Made by a program: the position numbers and the translations under genes. From positions 1 to 6,760 of the forward strand of contig JAHEDF010000212.1 in assembly GCA_024641365.1 (NCBI GenBank): a stretch of DNA of 6,760 nucleotides, in the 5' to 3' direction. The notes below the pieces were generated by a model. It was not told the origin of the DNA. It searched no databases and saw only the letters and a list, made by a program, of their open reading frames with translations. The DNA is from Planctomycetota bacterium (GTDB taxonomy: Bacteria; Planctomycetota; UBA11346). Positions 1 through 6,710 of the stretch are shown piece after piece. How positions within the stretch are numbered: the stretch's first letter is position 1; each line of letters starts with the position of its first letter.

Positions 1-570
1 ACTAAATGGTAAAATAACGCCAACTTGTGATAAACCACCAGCAGCAGCTAAACTTAAATTCGTTGTCGAATCACTGACGCCTTGGGCTTTTAATATTTCG
101 CCTAATGCGGTTTGTGCACCACCTAAAACAACGCCTTGTGACATACGCTTGCCACCATGACGCGCAACTGCATGTCCAATTTCATGACCCATCACCGCCG
201 CGACCGCTGCTTCATTTTCACAGTAGGCTAAAATTCCCGTATAAAATGCGACTTTGCCACCAGGCAAACAAAACGCATTAATTTCCTCTGATTCTAGCAG
301 CGTAAATTCCCACGCATATTTTTCTGTTTCAGGAACGACTGCAGCTAAGCGTTGGCCAACTCGCTGTAGCATAGCAATCGCTTCTTTGTCAGTGGATTGT
401 TTCTCACTCGTTTTCACTTGATCATAGGCGCTTAAGCCCATGGCATTTTCTTCTTCGACACTATAAAAATTCATTTTATCAGCATAGCGCTGCACAGATG
501 CACAAGACACGGCACCTAAACAGATGACCACTGATAATATTATTGTCGAGAGATGGATGATGCGGCTCAT
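1..570 (-). CDS. M48-family zinc metalloprotease lipoprotein, N-terminal part (cut by window edge)
   Basis: The gene runs off the left edge of the window; 190 codons are visible. Residues 1-22 form a hydrophobic export signal ending in AVS-C23, an acceptable though not ideal lipobox, so a lipid-anchored envelope protein is likely. After it comes an EEExxxG segment typical of secreted M48 peptidases, then NAFCLPGGKVAFYTG, an M48 core motif. The zinc site HEIGH lies at H129-H133, with E130 as catalytic base. The visible part ends in GVILPFS. In M48 proteins the glutamate ligand motif (EADxxG) usually follows shortly after such a segment, so it should lie just outside the window. The ATG at 568-570 has AAGGA seven bases upstream (578-582). 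M48 periplasmic proteases such as BepA and LoiP degrade misfolded outer-membrane proteins; this role is inferred from the family. The family call is firm; the exact subfamily is not. Confidence 0.9.
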   Translation of the reverse strand, partial: MSRIIHLSTIILSVVICLGAVSCASVQRYADKMNFYSVEEENAMGLSAYDQVKTSEKQSTDKEAIAMLQRVGQRLAAVVPETEKYAWEFTLLESEEINAFCLPGGKVAFYTGILAYCENEAAVAAVMGHEIGHAVARHGGKRMSQGVVLGGAQTALGEILKAQGVSDSTTNLSLAAAGGLSQVGVILPFS

Positions 571-644
571 GACGTGATCCTTAGCAGAATGTATTCGTTT
601 TTAGATACGATTTACATACCGTTGCAATAAACGGCGGTGATTTT

Positions 645-659
645 GTTGGTAATTCCAAC
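645..659. repeat. short inverted repeat in the divergent intergenic region
   Basis: GTTGG and CCAAC arms flank a 5-base spacer (TAATT) roughly midway between the divergent M48 protease and sulfatase starts. The 152-base region 571-722 must hold both promoters, yet I found no convincing -35/-10 pair for either gene. The repeat could be an operator, but 5-bp arms occur often by chance. Confidence 0.25.
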
Positions 660-722
660 TGTGGGGTGACTAGAGAATGGTCAATGAGCAGTCATACTTT
701 CTCAACTACGACAGGATAACAC

Positions 723-2147
723 ATGAACCTAAAAGCCCTCCTACTTGCCGTTTCCACATTACTTCTGTTGGCACACAACACGAGCCAAGCAGCGGATCGC
801 CCGAATTTCCTGCTTATTGTTGCTGATGATTTGTGTTACCGCGATTTCGGCTTTGTCGGCAATAAAGATGTCTACACACCCAACATTGATCAGCTGAGCA
901 CGGAAGGCATACATTTGACCGGCATGTTTACCCCAGCTCCAACCTGCTCGCCATTACGACACGCGCTCTATACCGGATTATTTTCTATACGTTCGGGAGC
1001 CTATCCCAACCACACCTTTGTGAAAGACGGCACAAAAAGTATTTTCACCCATTTAAAAGAAATTGGTTATCGCGTCGCACTACAAAATAAAACACATGTC
1101 AATCCGAAAGCATCATTTCCCTATGAATATTTTAAGGGCGCAGATAATTTTAAAGAAGCTAAGAATTTTTTTACTCGTGATCCTAGTCAACCATGGATGA
1201 TGGTCTTCGCATCTAATGATCCACATTCACCATGGACACGTGGTCCTCGCGAACGTTATATTGATAGCAAGCTCACTGTACCACCCTACCTGCACGACAA
1301 TGCGATAACGCGTAAATTATTGGGCGATTATTATGCTGAAATTAGTATGCTGGATGGTCAAGTTGGGCAGTTAATGAAATTATTAAAAGAAACAAACCAG
1401 CACGATAATACCATGGTTGTTTTTGTTAGTGAACAGGGCAGTTCATTCCCCTATGGCGGCAAATGGAATTTGTACGACAATGGCATTCGTACGACAACCA
1501 TTGTTCGTTGGCCTGGGAAAATTAAAGCTGGTAGCGTTAATAAAGCCTTGATGCAATACATTGATATCCCACCAACGTTTCTCGCTGCCGCAGGTGTTGA
1601 TCCAACGACCATTGATACCGGCTGTCCTGATGCGACTGGGAATCGTGGCTTTGATGGCCGGAATGTCTTGGGTGTATGGCAAGAAAATACCCCACAATTT
1701 AGAGACTATGTCTATGCGCAAAATACGACCGTCGGCGTCATTGGCTATAAAGAGCCTTACCCATCGCGCTCAGTTCGTGATAATCGTTATAAATACATAC
1801 GCAATTTGGCTCCGGAAAATACTTTCACCATTGCTGGTATTCACAAAGGACAACCAATCGAATCATGGCAGGAAGATGCTAAAAACGATAAAAAATTAGC
1901 CGCGAAAATTGAGTGGTTATTTCATCGCCCAGGCGAAGAACTTTATGATTTAGATAATGATCCGTATGAAGAACATAATCTGGCAGGACAAATGGACCTT
2001 GCCAGCACTAAAGAACGTTTATCGGCCGCGCTTGATGCCTGGATGGTGCAACAAATGGATAAGGGATTAGAGACCGAAAAATTAGCTAAAGAACGGCAAG
2101 GAAAAGCCGGCAAAGGAAAAAAAGGGAAAGATGAAGAGGATCAATAA
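723..2147 (+). CDS. Secreted Cys-type sulfatase (S1 family, alkaline phosphatase superfamily)
   Basis: Predicted to hydrolyse sulfate esters or sulfamates on a carbohydrate outside the cytoplasm. Residues 1-23 are a signal peptide (charged start, LLLAVSTLLLLA core, probable cleavage after SQA). The mature protein opens with RPNFLLIVADD, giving metal ligands D35 and D36. C75-S-P-L-R79 matches the CxPxR motif whose cysteine becomes formylglycine, so an FGE or anSME maturase is needed; none is encoded here. Other active-site positions are K123 and H125 (QNKTH, where most sulfatases read GKWH), the NDPH of residues 165-168, and K247. The usual SDNG/SDHG metal motif reads SEQG (E237, Q238), which I recall from sulfoglucosamine-sulfohydrolase-like bacterial sulfatases. 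The length of 474 residues is normal. The C-terminus, from about residue 452, is a charged Lys/Gly/Glu tail. AGGA lies six bases before the ATG. It is the only plus-strand gene, divergent from the protease and convergent with the zincin. Substrate unknown. Confidence 0.93.
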   Translation: MNLKALLLAVSTLLLLAHNTSQAADRPNFLLIVADDLCYRDFGFVGNKDVYTPNIDQLSTEGIHLTGMFTPAPTCSPLRHALYTGLFSIRSGAYPNHTFVKDGTKSIFTHLKEIGYRVALQNKTHVNPKASFPYEYFKGADNFKEAKNFFTRDPSQPWMMVFASNDPHSPWTRGPRERYIDSKLTVPPYLHDNAITRKLLGDYYAEISMLDGQVGQLMKLLKETNQHDNTMVVFVSEQGSSFPYGGKWNLYDNGIRTTTIVRWPGKIKAGSVNKALMQYIDIPPTFLAAAGVDPTTIDTGCPDATGNRGFDGRNVLGVWQENTPQFRDYVYAQNTTVGVIGYKEPYPSRSVRDNRYKYIRNLAPENTFTIAGIHKGQPIESWQEDAKNDKKLAAKIEWLFHRPGEELYDLDNDPYEEHNLAGQMDLASTKERLSAALDAWMVQQMDKGLETEKLAKERQGKAGKGKKGKDEEDQ

Positions 2148-2197
2148 ATGGCACATTTGTTGAGCCCTTGATATCACTTTATCATTTTTGATTACTT

Positions 2198-2983
2198 TCA
2201 TTTAGTCAGCGGTATTGAACGAATACCAACCAGACAATTCGTCTGACGAATGATATGCACATTTTTCTTCACCAAGCGAAAATGCTCCGACGTCAGCACG
2301 GCATCTAACGATTTAGAATCAATGCCCTTCGCTTCTAAAAAAAGCCCAAGAGTAAATGCACATTGATTTGCTGATAAATAGCCCTGTCGCGTATAACCAT
2401 ATCCATCCATACCACCTGCGCTATATTGTTCATAACGTGAGGATGATCGCAGCAGAAATACACCCCACCCTAAATAAATTGCGGTCATATCCGTGGCATG
2501 TTCATGATAGTCTGGCCCACCTGGAATGTCATGCTCACGACCTGCAATAACATAGTGAGCCAATTCATGTGCCATGGTGGCCATAAAATCAACAGGGGCT
2601 GACAACAGCGATGGATTATAAGTGATTTCGGCAAAGAGCTTATTATCCTCGCTTGCCTTTAACTGAAAAGTCCCTGCTGCCTCGTTTGATTTAATCGCAA
2701 GATGGCTATGAGTTGAGCTACCTGCGTCTTCAGAAAACTCATAGGCTGGTTTTAGCACGATATCCCAATTATCCATGAGTGATCGCGTTTTAACTAGGGT
2801 GAATAAATGTTCGGCTAACGCCCGCCCTGATAAATTGTTTGTTGAGAAATTCTCTGACGAGGGAATTTGCAGATCAGTAGATTCCCAATAATCCGGATAA
2901 ACATTTTTCACCAACCACGTAAATGTCTCCACCAGCCATTGTTGGCTTTCGCTTAATGCAGGCGTTTTGCTAAATGGCCACAT
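2198..2983 (-). CDS. Zincin-like HExxH protein, function unknown
   Basis: A 261-residue protein with no signal peptide or membrane segment, so probably cytoplasmic. The zinc-binding motif HELAHY has H139, E140 and H143. E161 and D165 follow in HEHATD, 18-22 residues after the last histidine; E161 is a reasonable third ligand of gluzincin type (HExxH...ExxxD), though that assignment is inferred. A hydrophobic LGWGVFLL stretch and a Gly/Tyr-rich GYGYTRQGYLS segment (about 194-204) follow. I recognise the general architecture from uncharacterised bacterial proteins but cannot name the family. Peptidase activity is likely from the motif only; a non-proteolytic zinc protein is possible. The ATG has no clear Shine-Dalgarno site and sits nine bases after the stop of the upstream 75-residue gene, so translation is probably coupled. 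It converges with the sulfatase across a 50-base gap in which no terminator hairpin is evident. Confidence 0.8.
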   Translation of the reverse strand: MWPFSKTPALSESQQWLVETFTWLVKNVYPDYWESTDLQIPSSENFSTNNLSGRALAEHLFTLVKTRSLMDNWDIVLKPAYEFSEDAGSSTHSHLAIKSNEAAGTFQLKASEDNKLFAEITYNPSLLSAPVDFMATMAHELAHYVIAGREHDIPGGPDYHEHATDMTAIYLGWGVFLLRSSSRYEQYSAGGMDGYGYTRQGYLSANQCAFTLGLFLEAKGIDSKSLDAVLTSEHFRLVKKNVHIIRQTNCLVGIRSIPLTK

Positions 2984-2992
2984 AAAGATTAT

Positions 2993-3220
2993 TTATACGT
3001 CCTTAAAACCAAAATGGCCCGCGTCTTCACGCATATTATCGAGAGCGCGATCCATCAGCCGGCGAATTTGTGCCTCTACATTGCCAACGGTTCTTTTGCC
3101 TTCAGGCAGGGAATACCAACACATAGTAATTGCTTGTCGTACGGCTTGATCGACTTGATGCGGTCCAAACATGGCACGCATCGCATCATAATTTTCGGGA
3201 TTTGTTGGTTCAAACATCAT
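2993..3220 (-). CDS. 75-residue conserved-looking protein of unknown function
   Basis: A small, soluble, charged protein without a signal peptide. It starts MMFEPTNPENYDAMRAMFG, continues with a predicted amphipathic helix (HQVDQAVRQAITMCW) and a loop (SLPEGKRT), and ends with a second helix rich in Arg/Asp/Glu (VEAQIRRLMDRALDNMRED). A two-helix all-alpha fold is likely. The frame is open further upstream, to a TTG at 3274 and an ATG at 3229. GTGAGG at 3230-3235 lies nine bases before the ATG at 3220 and leaves no spacing for the 3229 ATG, so I chose 3220; the next ATG at 3217 is also possible. The gene is followed after nine bases by the zincin gene in the same frame. Similar short proteins occur in environmental bacteria as far as I recall, but I know of no function. 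A partner or regulator of the zincin is a guess based on adjacency. Confidence 0.75.
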   Translation of the reverse strand: MMFEPTNPENYDAMRAMFGPHQVDQAVRQAITMCWYSLPEGKRTVGNVEAQIRRLMDRALDNMREDAGHFGFKDV

Positions 3221-3229
3221 CAGATGCAT

Positions 3230-3235
3230 CCTCAC
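3230..3235 (-). promoter_or_regulatory. Shine-Dalgarno site setting the start of the 75-residue gene
   Basis: GTGAGG on the minus strand is nine bases upstream of the ATG at 3218-3220. It abuts the ATG at 3227-3229, which therefore cannot use it, so the shorter protein is favoured over the longer TTG- or ATG-started forms. Confidence 0.6.
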
Positions 3236-3237
3236 TT

Positions 3238-3253
3238 TTAGTAAATTTACTAA
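3238..3253. promoter_or_regulatory. Perfect 16-bp palindrome, candidate operator
   Basis: TTAGTAAATTTACTAA is identical to its own reverse complement, with no spacer. It lies just downstream of a candidate -10 box and covers the expected transcription start of the 75-residue/zincin unit, 18 bases upstream of the chosen start codon. That is a classic position for a repressor operator bound by a dimer. AT-rich palindromes can arise by chance and no cognate regulator is encoded in the window. Confidence 0.45.
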
Positions 3254-3281
3254 TGATTTGCGCTGTATTCTCAAATTTCAA
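3253..3281 (-). promoter_or_regulatory. Candidate sigma70-type promoter for the 75-residue/zincin unit
   Basis: On the minus strand TTGAAA (3276-3281) is a 5/6 match to the -35 consensus. After a 17-base spacer comes AATCAT (3253-3258), a 4/6 match to the -10. Transcription would begin near 3246, inside the palindrome. The promoter sits directly after the stop of the upstream lipoprotein gene, so the two-gene unit could be expressed independently of the glycan genes. The region is AT-rich, which raises the chance of a spurious match. Confidence 0.35.
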
Positions 3282-3285
3282 TTTT

Positions 3286-3777
3286 TTATTCAATTTTAGT
3301 CCAATGTTCCCCTATTAACTTAGGCCAATCATTAAGTGCTCCAGTAAACTCGTTAAATTCCATCTCTATGCCTGATTTATTACCAAAATAATAGACGTTT
3401 TTGAACGTTGCTAAATCCTCTCCCATACCCGTTACGACAATTCTATTACGGAATGTATCAATGGCGAGCGTACGTTCTATATCATGCCGTTTCATTCCTG
3501 GCTTAATTAATTCGATATGTTTTTTAATGAAAGCAAACTCAGAGTCGGATACATCACATTTCGTGTCGTCAATTTGAATGGCTATACGATAATCAGATGA
3601 ATACACTTTATAATGTAACTCATTTGGATTAGTAAAGATGGCTCCGATAATGGCAATTGGTATCTTAATTATTTCACTGGCTACTTCTGGAGACACCCGG
3701 CCATGGCACCCTGCGGTTAATCCACAAACACACAAAAACATAATGATAACGTAATTTTTCTTCGGTTGTTTTATCAT
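3286..3777 (-). CDS. Small putative lipoprotein of unknown function
   Basis: A 163-residue protein with a basic start (MIKQPKKN), a hydrophobic stretch (YVIIMFLCVCGL) and a lipobox-like LTAG-C24, so it is probably an envelope lipoprotein. The mature part holds a short hydrophobic run (IIKIPIAIIGAIF, about 36-48). After that comes FIKKHIELIKPGMKRHDIERTL, then a strand-rich end with VYYFGNKSGIEMEF. The 'helix - KPGM - helix - strands' order recalls SmpA/BamE-like small lipoproteins, but the resemblance is weak and I would not name it. AAAGGG lies five bases before the ATG, a good ribosome site. It follows the glycoside hydrolase gene after 69 bases containing a hairpin, so it may be the last gene of the glycan operon or a separate unit. 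It looks more AT-rich than the glycosyltransferase gene. Confidence 0.75.
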   Translation of the reverse strand: MIKQPKKNYVIIMFLCVCGLTAGCHGRVSPEVASEIIKIPIAIIGAIFTNPNELHYKVYSSDYRIAIQIDDTKCDVSDSEFAFIKKHIELIKPGMKRHDIERTLAIDTFRNRIVVTGMGEDLATFKNVYYFGNKSGIEMEFNEFTGALNDWPKLIGEHWTKIE

Positions 3778-3797
3778 CTTTTCCCTTTATTCATTAC

Positions 3798-3837
3798 TAC
3801 TCATAGCGAAACGTTATTAGTCATCACGCTACGAGTA
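3798..3837 (-). other. RNA hairpin between glycoside hydrolase and lipoprotein genes
   Basis: Arms at 3798-3808 and 3827-3837 pair over 11 positions around an 18-base loop. In the minus-strand RNA (TACTCGTAGCG with CGCTATGAGTA) every position pairs, one as G·U; in plus-strand RNA the same position is an A·C mismatch. The structure therefore suits the direction in which the flanking genes are read. No U-run follows it, so it is not a typical intrinsic terminator. A processing, stability or attenuation element is possible. Confidence 0.4.
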
Positions 3838-3847
3838 ATTAATCGTT

Positions 3848-5578
3848 TTATTTTGCCTGCTCAATCCACACAATGACATCTACATTCGGCGGCAATATGG
3901 CCAAATTTAATAAACCGTTCCCATCTGATTTTGTTTCACGCTGCGATCTTTCATCACCACTTAACATATCGAAATAGTGAACCTGATAGCGAGTAGCTGG
4001 CTTAAGCCCGCGCAATCGTACCGTTTGTTCGACCGTTAATTTCGCGCGCCCTTTTCCTTCCACGATATGCGCATGCCACGTGTCTTCACGCACTTGCGGC
4101 CACAACAACGCTTGCGTTGGACTCAACCAGCCAATCACGCGCAAGGCAGATCCGCTATTCGGTGTCAGCGGTAATAATTCTTTATCTCGCCAATCTATTT
4201 TTTCGACAATGCTGGCCATACTGCCGTATATTTTCCATAATTTACGTGGTTCGATGTACACATCCCACCACCAATTCATGCCACTACCATAACCACCTAA
4301 TAAAAATCCTGCCCACGCTTGCTGACGCAAAAGCACACCGGTTCGATCTGCGTCATTGCCGGGATTTTTTTCGTTAGTTCCTTGATAACCTATTTCGCTA
4401 AAGCAAAATGGTTTCCCTAATTTATTACCGCGATCAGCGCTATTTAATAACATCTCCACACCATCACGAGTAGCACGCCGCTGCAGGCCAATTGTATCCG
4501 TCCACTCGACGACATATTTATGAATCTGTGCTAAATCAATGCCCTCTACATTGGCTGCCACATCCCAATCATCGCCAGACCAACTCACCGTAATAAGCCG
4601 ATTATCAACATCGAGATCACTTAACACTTGCGCCGCCGCTTGCGCCCAACGCACACTGATATCCCGCTGTGGCTGAGCTAAATCTAACTCATTCATTAAC
4701 TCCCAAGCAGCAATCGTGTCATCAGCACCATAGCGTGCTAATAAATAACTGAGGCGCCGTTGATATTGGGCGCTAATGGGAACGCGCATGAAATTTTTCA
4801 TGCGCTCTTCGTAAGAATTACCATAGGGGAAAAATTTTCCCAAACCAATGTCGTGATGATTGTCGATCACCACGGTAACTTTTAAGCCATGCTGGCGTGC
4901 TTCAGATAAAATTGTGTCTAGTAACCACGCATGATCCTGACGATATGCATCTGGCTGATCGCTTTCAATTTGTCCACACCAACTAGCACACCAGATTCGC
5001 ACATGATTACATTTTTCTTGTTCTAATATTTTAAACCACTTTTTGTATTTCCCCAGTTGGTCAGGTGCATTTGCCCAACATAAATTGGGGCCAATTGGAA
5101 TAAACATTGTGCCGTCAAAAAACGACAATAATCGCATATTGGTATTAGACACTTTTATCATACCCAATGGATAAGACCCTTTTTGTGGTCCTACTTCTAA
5201 GGTGCCTGAACTAATACCGCTGCCATCAGGTGCTTTTAACACCCAGCGGTGCGTGCCCGCAACACGTGGGGTGTGACGAATTCGTAATACCGCATTTCCT
5301 TCCGGAATAGCTGCGGCATCACCTTTTGAAGGTGAACACGGTTGATATAAAAATGCACGGCGTTCCCACGGTCGTCCATTCGGTGAGGTAATGGTCATAA
5401 TCGGCGTACGCGTGACATCGAATGATAACCAAGCTGGATTATTATCTCGAATTTCCCACTCAACGAGATCATCAGCAGCGGGATTTTTTTGCAGCTGTAC
5501 CAATTCGGCCGCAGCACCAGAAGCCACCAGTGCACACATAAAAAATACACGCACCACATACATGCTATTTATTTTCAT
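3848..5578 (-). CDS. Secreted clan GH-A (GH5-like) glycoside hydrolase with N-terminal DUF5060-like domain
   Basis: A 576-residue exported glycosidase. Residues 1-24 are a signal peptide ending GAAA|E. Residues about 35-135 form a beta-sandwich resembling DUF5060 (VEWEIRDNNP, then SPNGRPWERRAFLY, then GTHRWVL). The TIM barrel follows with HVRIW, a VVIDNHHD strand, WELMNE (acid/base E297), HKY (353-355), and FCFSEIGYQG (nucleophile E395). A C-terminal beta domain spans about 480-576. The two catalytic glutamates near the ends of barrel strands 4 and 7 are the clan GH-A signature. The substrate cannot be read from sequence; beta-linked plant or microbial glycans are typical of relatives. The frame is open 12 codons further upstream, but I chose the ATG at 5576-5578: GGGAAGG sits four bases before it and the signal peptide then starts properly. 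It begins one base after the glycosyltransferase stop, so it is co-transcribed and coupled, suggesting a role in trimming or releasing the glycan that operon makes. Confidence 0.9.
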   Translation of the reverse strand: MKINSMYVVRVFFMCALVASGAAAELVQLQKNPAADDLVEWEIRDNNPAWLSFDVTRTPIMTITSPNGRPWERRAFLYQPCSPSKGDAAAIPEGNAVLRIRHTPRVAGTHRWVLKAPDGSGISSGTLEVGPQKGSYPLGMIKVSNTNMRLLSFFDGTMFIPIGPNLCWANAPDQLGKYKKWFKILEQEKCNHVRIWCASWCGQIESDQPDAYRQDHAWLLDTILSEARQHGLKVTVVIDNHHDIGLGKFFPYGNSYEERMKNFMRVPISAQYQRRLSYLLARYGADDTIAAWELMNELDLAQPQRDISVRWAQAAAQVLSDLDVDNRLITVSWSGDDWDVAANVEGIDLAQIHKYVVEWTDTIGLQRRATRDGVEMLLNSADRGNKLGKPFCFSEIGYQGTNEKNPGNDADRTGVLLRQQAWAGFLLGGYGSGMNWWWDVYIEPRKLWKIYGSMASIVEKIDWRDKELLPLTPNSGSALRVIGWLSPTQALLWPQVREDTWHAHIVEGKGRAKLTVEQTVRLRGLKPATRYQVHYFDMLSGDERSQRETKSDGNGLLNLAILPPNVDVIVWIEQAK

Positions 5579-5579
5579 A

Positions 5580-6710
5580 TCACCTTCCCGCCACACGATG
5601 GTACATGTCTGCATAGGCTCCAGCTAATTGTTCAGGAGCAAGTTGCTGTGCATACACCAGCGCTTTAGCCGTCTGTTGGTTACGAAATTGGTTATCCTGT
5701 ATAAGACGTTGGCATTGCGCCGCTAACGCTTCAGCACGACGATCTGCGCCCACCACAACACCCGCTTGAATAAGGTCACGTAATCCACCCACTGGAGGTG
5801 CCACCACTGGTACTTGCCGCGGCTGTGCGCCTGCCGCTTCGATCACCGTTACAGGTAATCCTTCATTGCGACTCGTGAGTAATAAAACATCCATCACATG
5901 CAGCGCTTCTGCCGCTGGTACAAAACCGGTCATCACGACAGGAAATTGCAATGTGGCAATTTTCTTTTCAATAACAGCGCGATCAGCGCCATCGCCACAA
6001 ATGAGTCCTTGGACAGGCATTAATTGAGAAAGATGAGCAAGCGTGTCTAACCACAGCGACACATCTTTTACGTCTGTTAATCGGCCAAGAAATCCAATAA
6101 CCGGTAAATGCGCCTGTAATTGTTTATGCCAAGCAGCGCTTCCTGTAGTTATGGGCACGACAGGAATGGGCACCGTATGCCAACGCGCATGATTTCCTAT
6201 CTCATAATGACTGGCTAATTCTTTTTGCTGCGATGCGGTAAGTGCGTGATGATTAATTTGTCCGGCAAGCAAGCGTTCAACATTTTTTAGTCCCCAATTA
6301 ACGATTGGGGGGAAATAACCCGCGAGGACATGTCCATGATAGGTATGCACACAGGGCACTCCTAACACTCGACAAGCAACTCGACCGAGCGCGCCAGCTT
6401 TTGCCGTATGTGTATGCACAAGTGTTGGACGTAATTGTTTAATACGGCGCATAATGACGCGATACGCTTGCATATCTTCCCATGGTGAGGTCGCACGTTT
6501 TAGTAGCGGTAACGTCTCTACCTGAATGCCTGATTGTTGCACCACCGTGGTCATATCCTTTTCATCATCGCCACACACACCGGCAATAATGCGCGTGTGA
6601 ATACCATAGGCGCGCAACGCAGGAGCCAAAGCCATCAACACGCGCGCTGGGCCACCATCGTTGAGACGTGCGATCAGATGTAGGACTTGCACAACGCTTA
6701 CCGTAGTCAC
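5580..6710 (-). CDS. GT4-family glycosyltransferase (GT-B fold)
   Basis: A 376-residue cytoplasmic or membrane-associated enzyme that transfers a sugar from a nucleotide-sugar donor, probably to a lipid-linked glycan. The N-terminal acceptor domain shows LIARLNDGGPARV (residues 12-24), VHTHTAKAGALGR (98-110) and HTYHGHVLAGYF (122-133), typical of exopolysaccharide GT4 enzymes. The donor domain shows GFLGRLTDVKD (206-216, with R210 and K215 in the diphosphate-binding positions) and the EX7E motif E283-GLPVTVI-E291. The segment after EX7E reads AAGAQPRQVPVVAPPVGG, apparently about three residues longer than the usual EAMAAGxPVVA form. The start is GTG at 6708-6710. An in-frame TAA directly precedes it, so no longer start exists; a weak AGG lies three bases upstream. 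Its stop is one base from the glycoside hydrolase start. The exact sugar and acceptor are not predictable. Confidence 0.93.
   Translation of the reverse strand: MTTVSVVQVLHLIARLNDGGPARVLMALAPALRAYGIHTRIIAGVCGDDEKDMTTVVQQSGIQVETLPLLKRATSPWEDMQAYRVIMRRIKQLRPTLVHTHTAKAGALGRVACRVLGVPCVHTYHGHVLAGYFPPIVNWGLKNVERLLAGQINHHALTASQQKELASHYEIGNHARWHTVPIPVVPITTGSAAWHKQLQAHLPVIGFLGRLTDVKDVSLWLDTLAHLSQLMPVQGLICGDGADRAVIEKKIATLQFPVVMTGFVPAAEALHVMDVLLLTSRNEGLPVTVIEAAGAQPRQVPVVAPPVGGLRDLIQAGVVVGADRRAEALAAQCQRLIQDNQFRNQQTAKALVYAQQLAPEQLAGAYADMYHRVAGR
5583..5589 (-). promoter_or_regulatory. Shine-Dalgarno site setting the glycoside hydrolase start
   Basis: GGGAAGG, extending to AGGTGAT which matches the anti-SD over seven bases, lies inside the last codons of the glycosyltransferase gene, four bases before the ATG at 5578. 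It supports this start over the upstream in-frame one at 5614, which would put 12 extra residues in front of the signal peptide. Confidence 0.65.

Noticed and set aside
571..722. Sigma70 promoters for the divergent protease and sulfatase genes, for example TTGCAA on the minus strand near 622-627 or CATACT at 693-698.
   Set aside because: No pair combined acceptable -35 and -10 boxes with 16-18 base spacing, so none is reported.
677..808. A 43-codon reading frame starting with ATG at 677, overlapping the sulfatase start in another frame, as a possible leader peptide.
   Set aside because: It has no good ribosome site and no recognisable leader features, and much of it lies inside the sulfatase signal-peptide coding region; likely chance.
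1443..1899. Open frames on both strands inside the sulfatase gene.
   Set aside because: They overlap the well-supported sulfatase and encode no recognisable domain; shadows of the real gene.
2148..2197. Bidirectional terminator between the convergent sulfatase and zincin genes.
   Set aside because: Only short AT-rich self-complementary bits such as TGATATCA are present, with no GC-rich stem followed by a T-run.
3221..3274. Longer N-terminus of the 75-residue protein from a TTG at 3274.
   Set aside because: The extension would run through the promoter-like and palindromic DNA, and the only good ribosome site points to the ATG at 3220.
4080..4377. Plus-strand open frames opposite the glycoside hydrolase.
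   Set aside because: They lie antisense to conserved catalytic-domain sequence and have no protein-like features.
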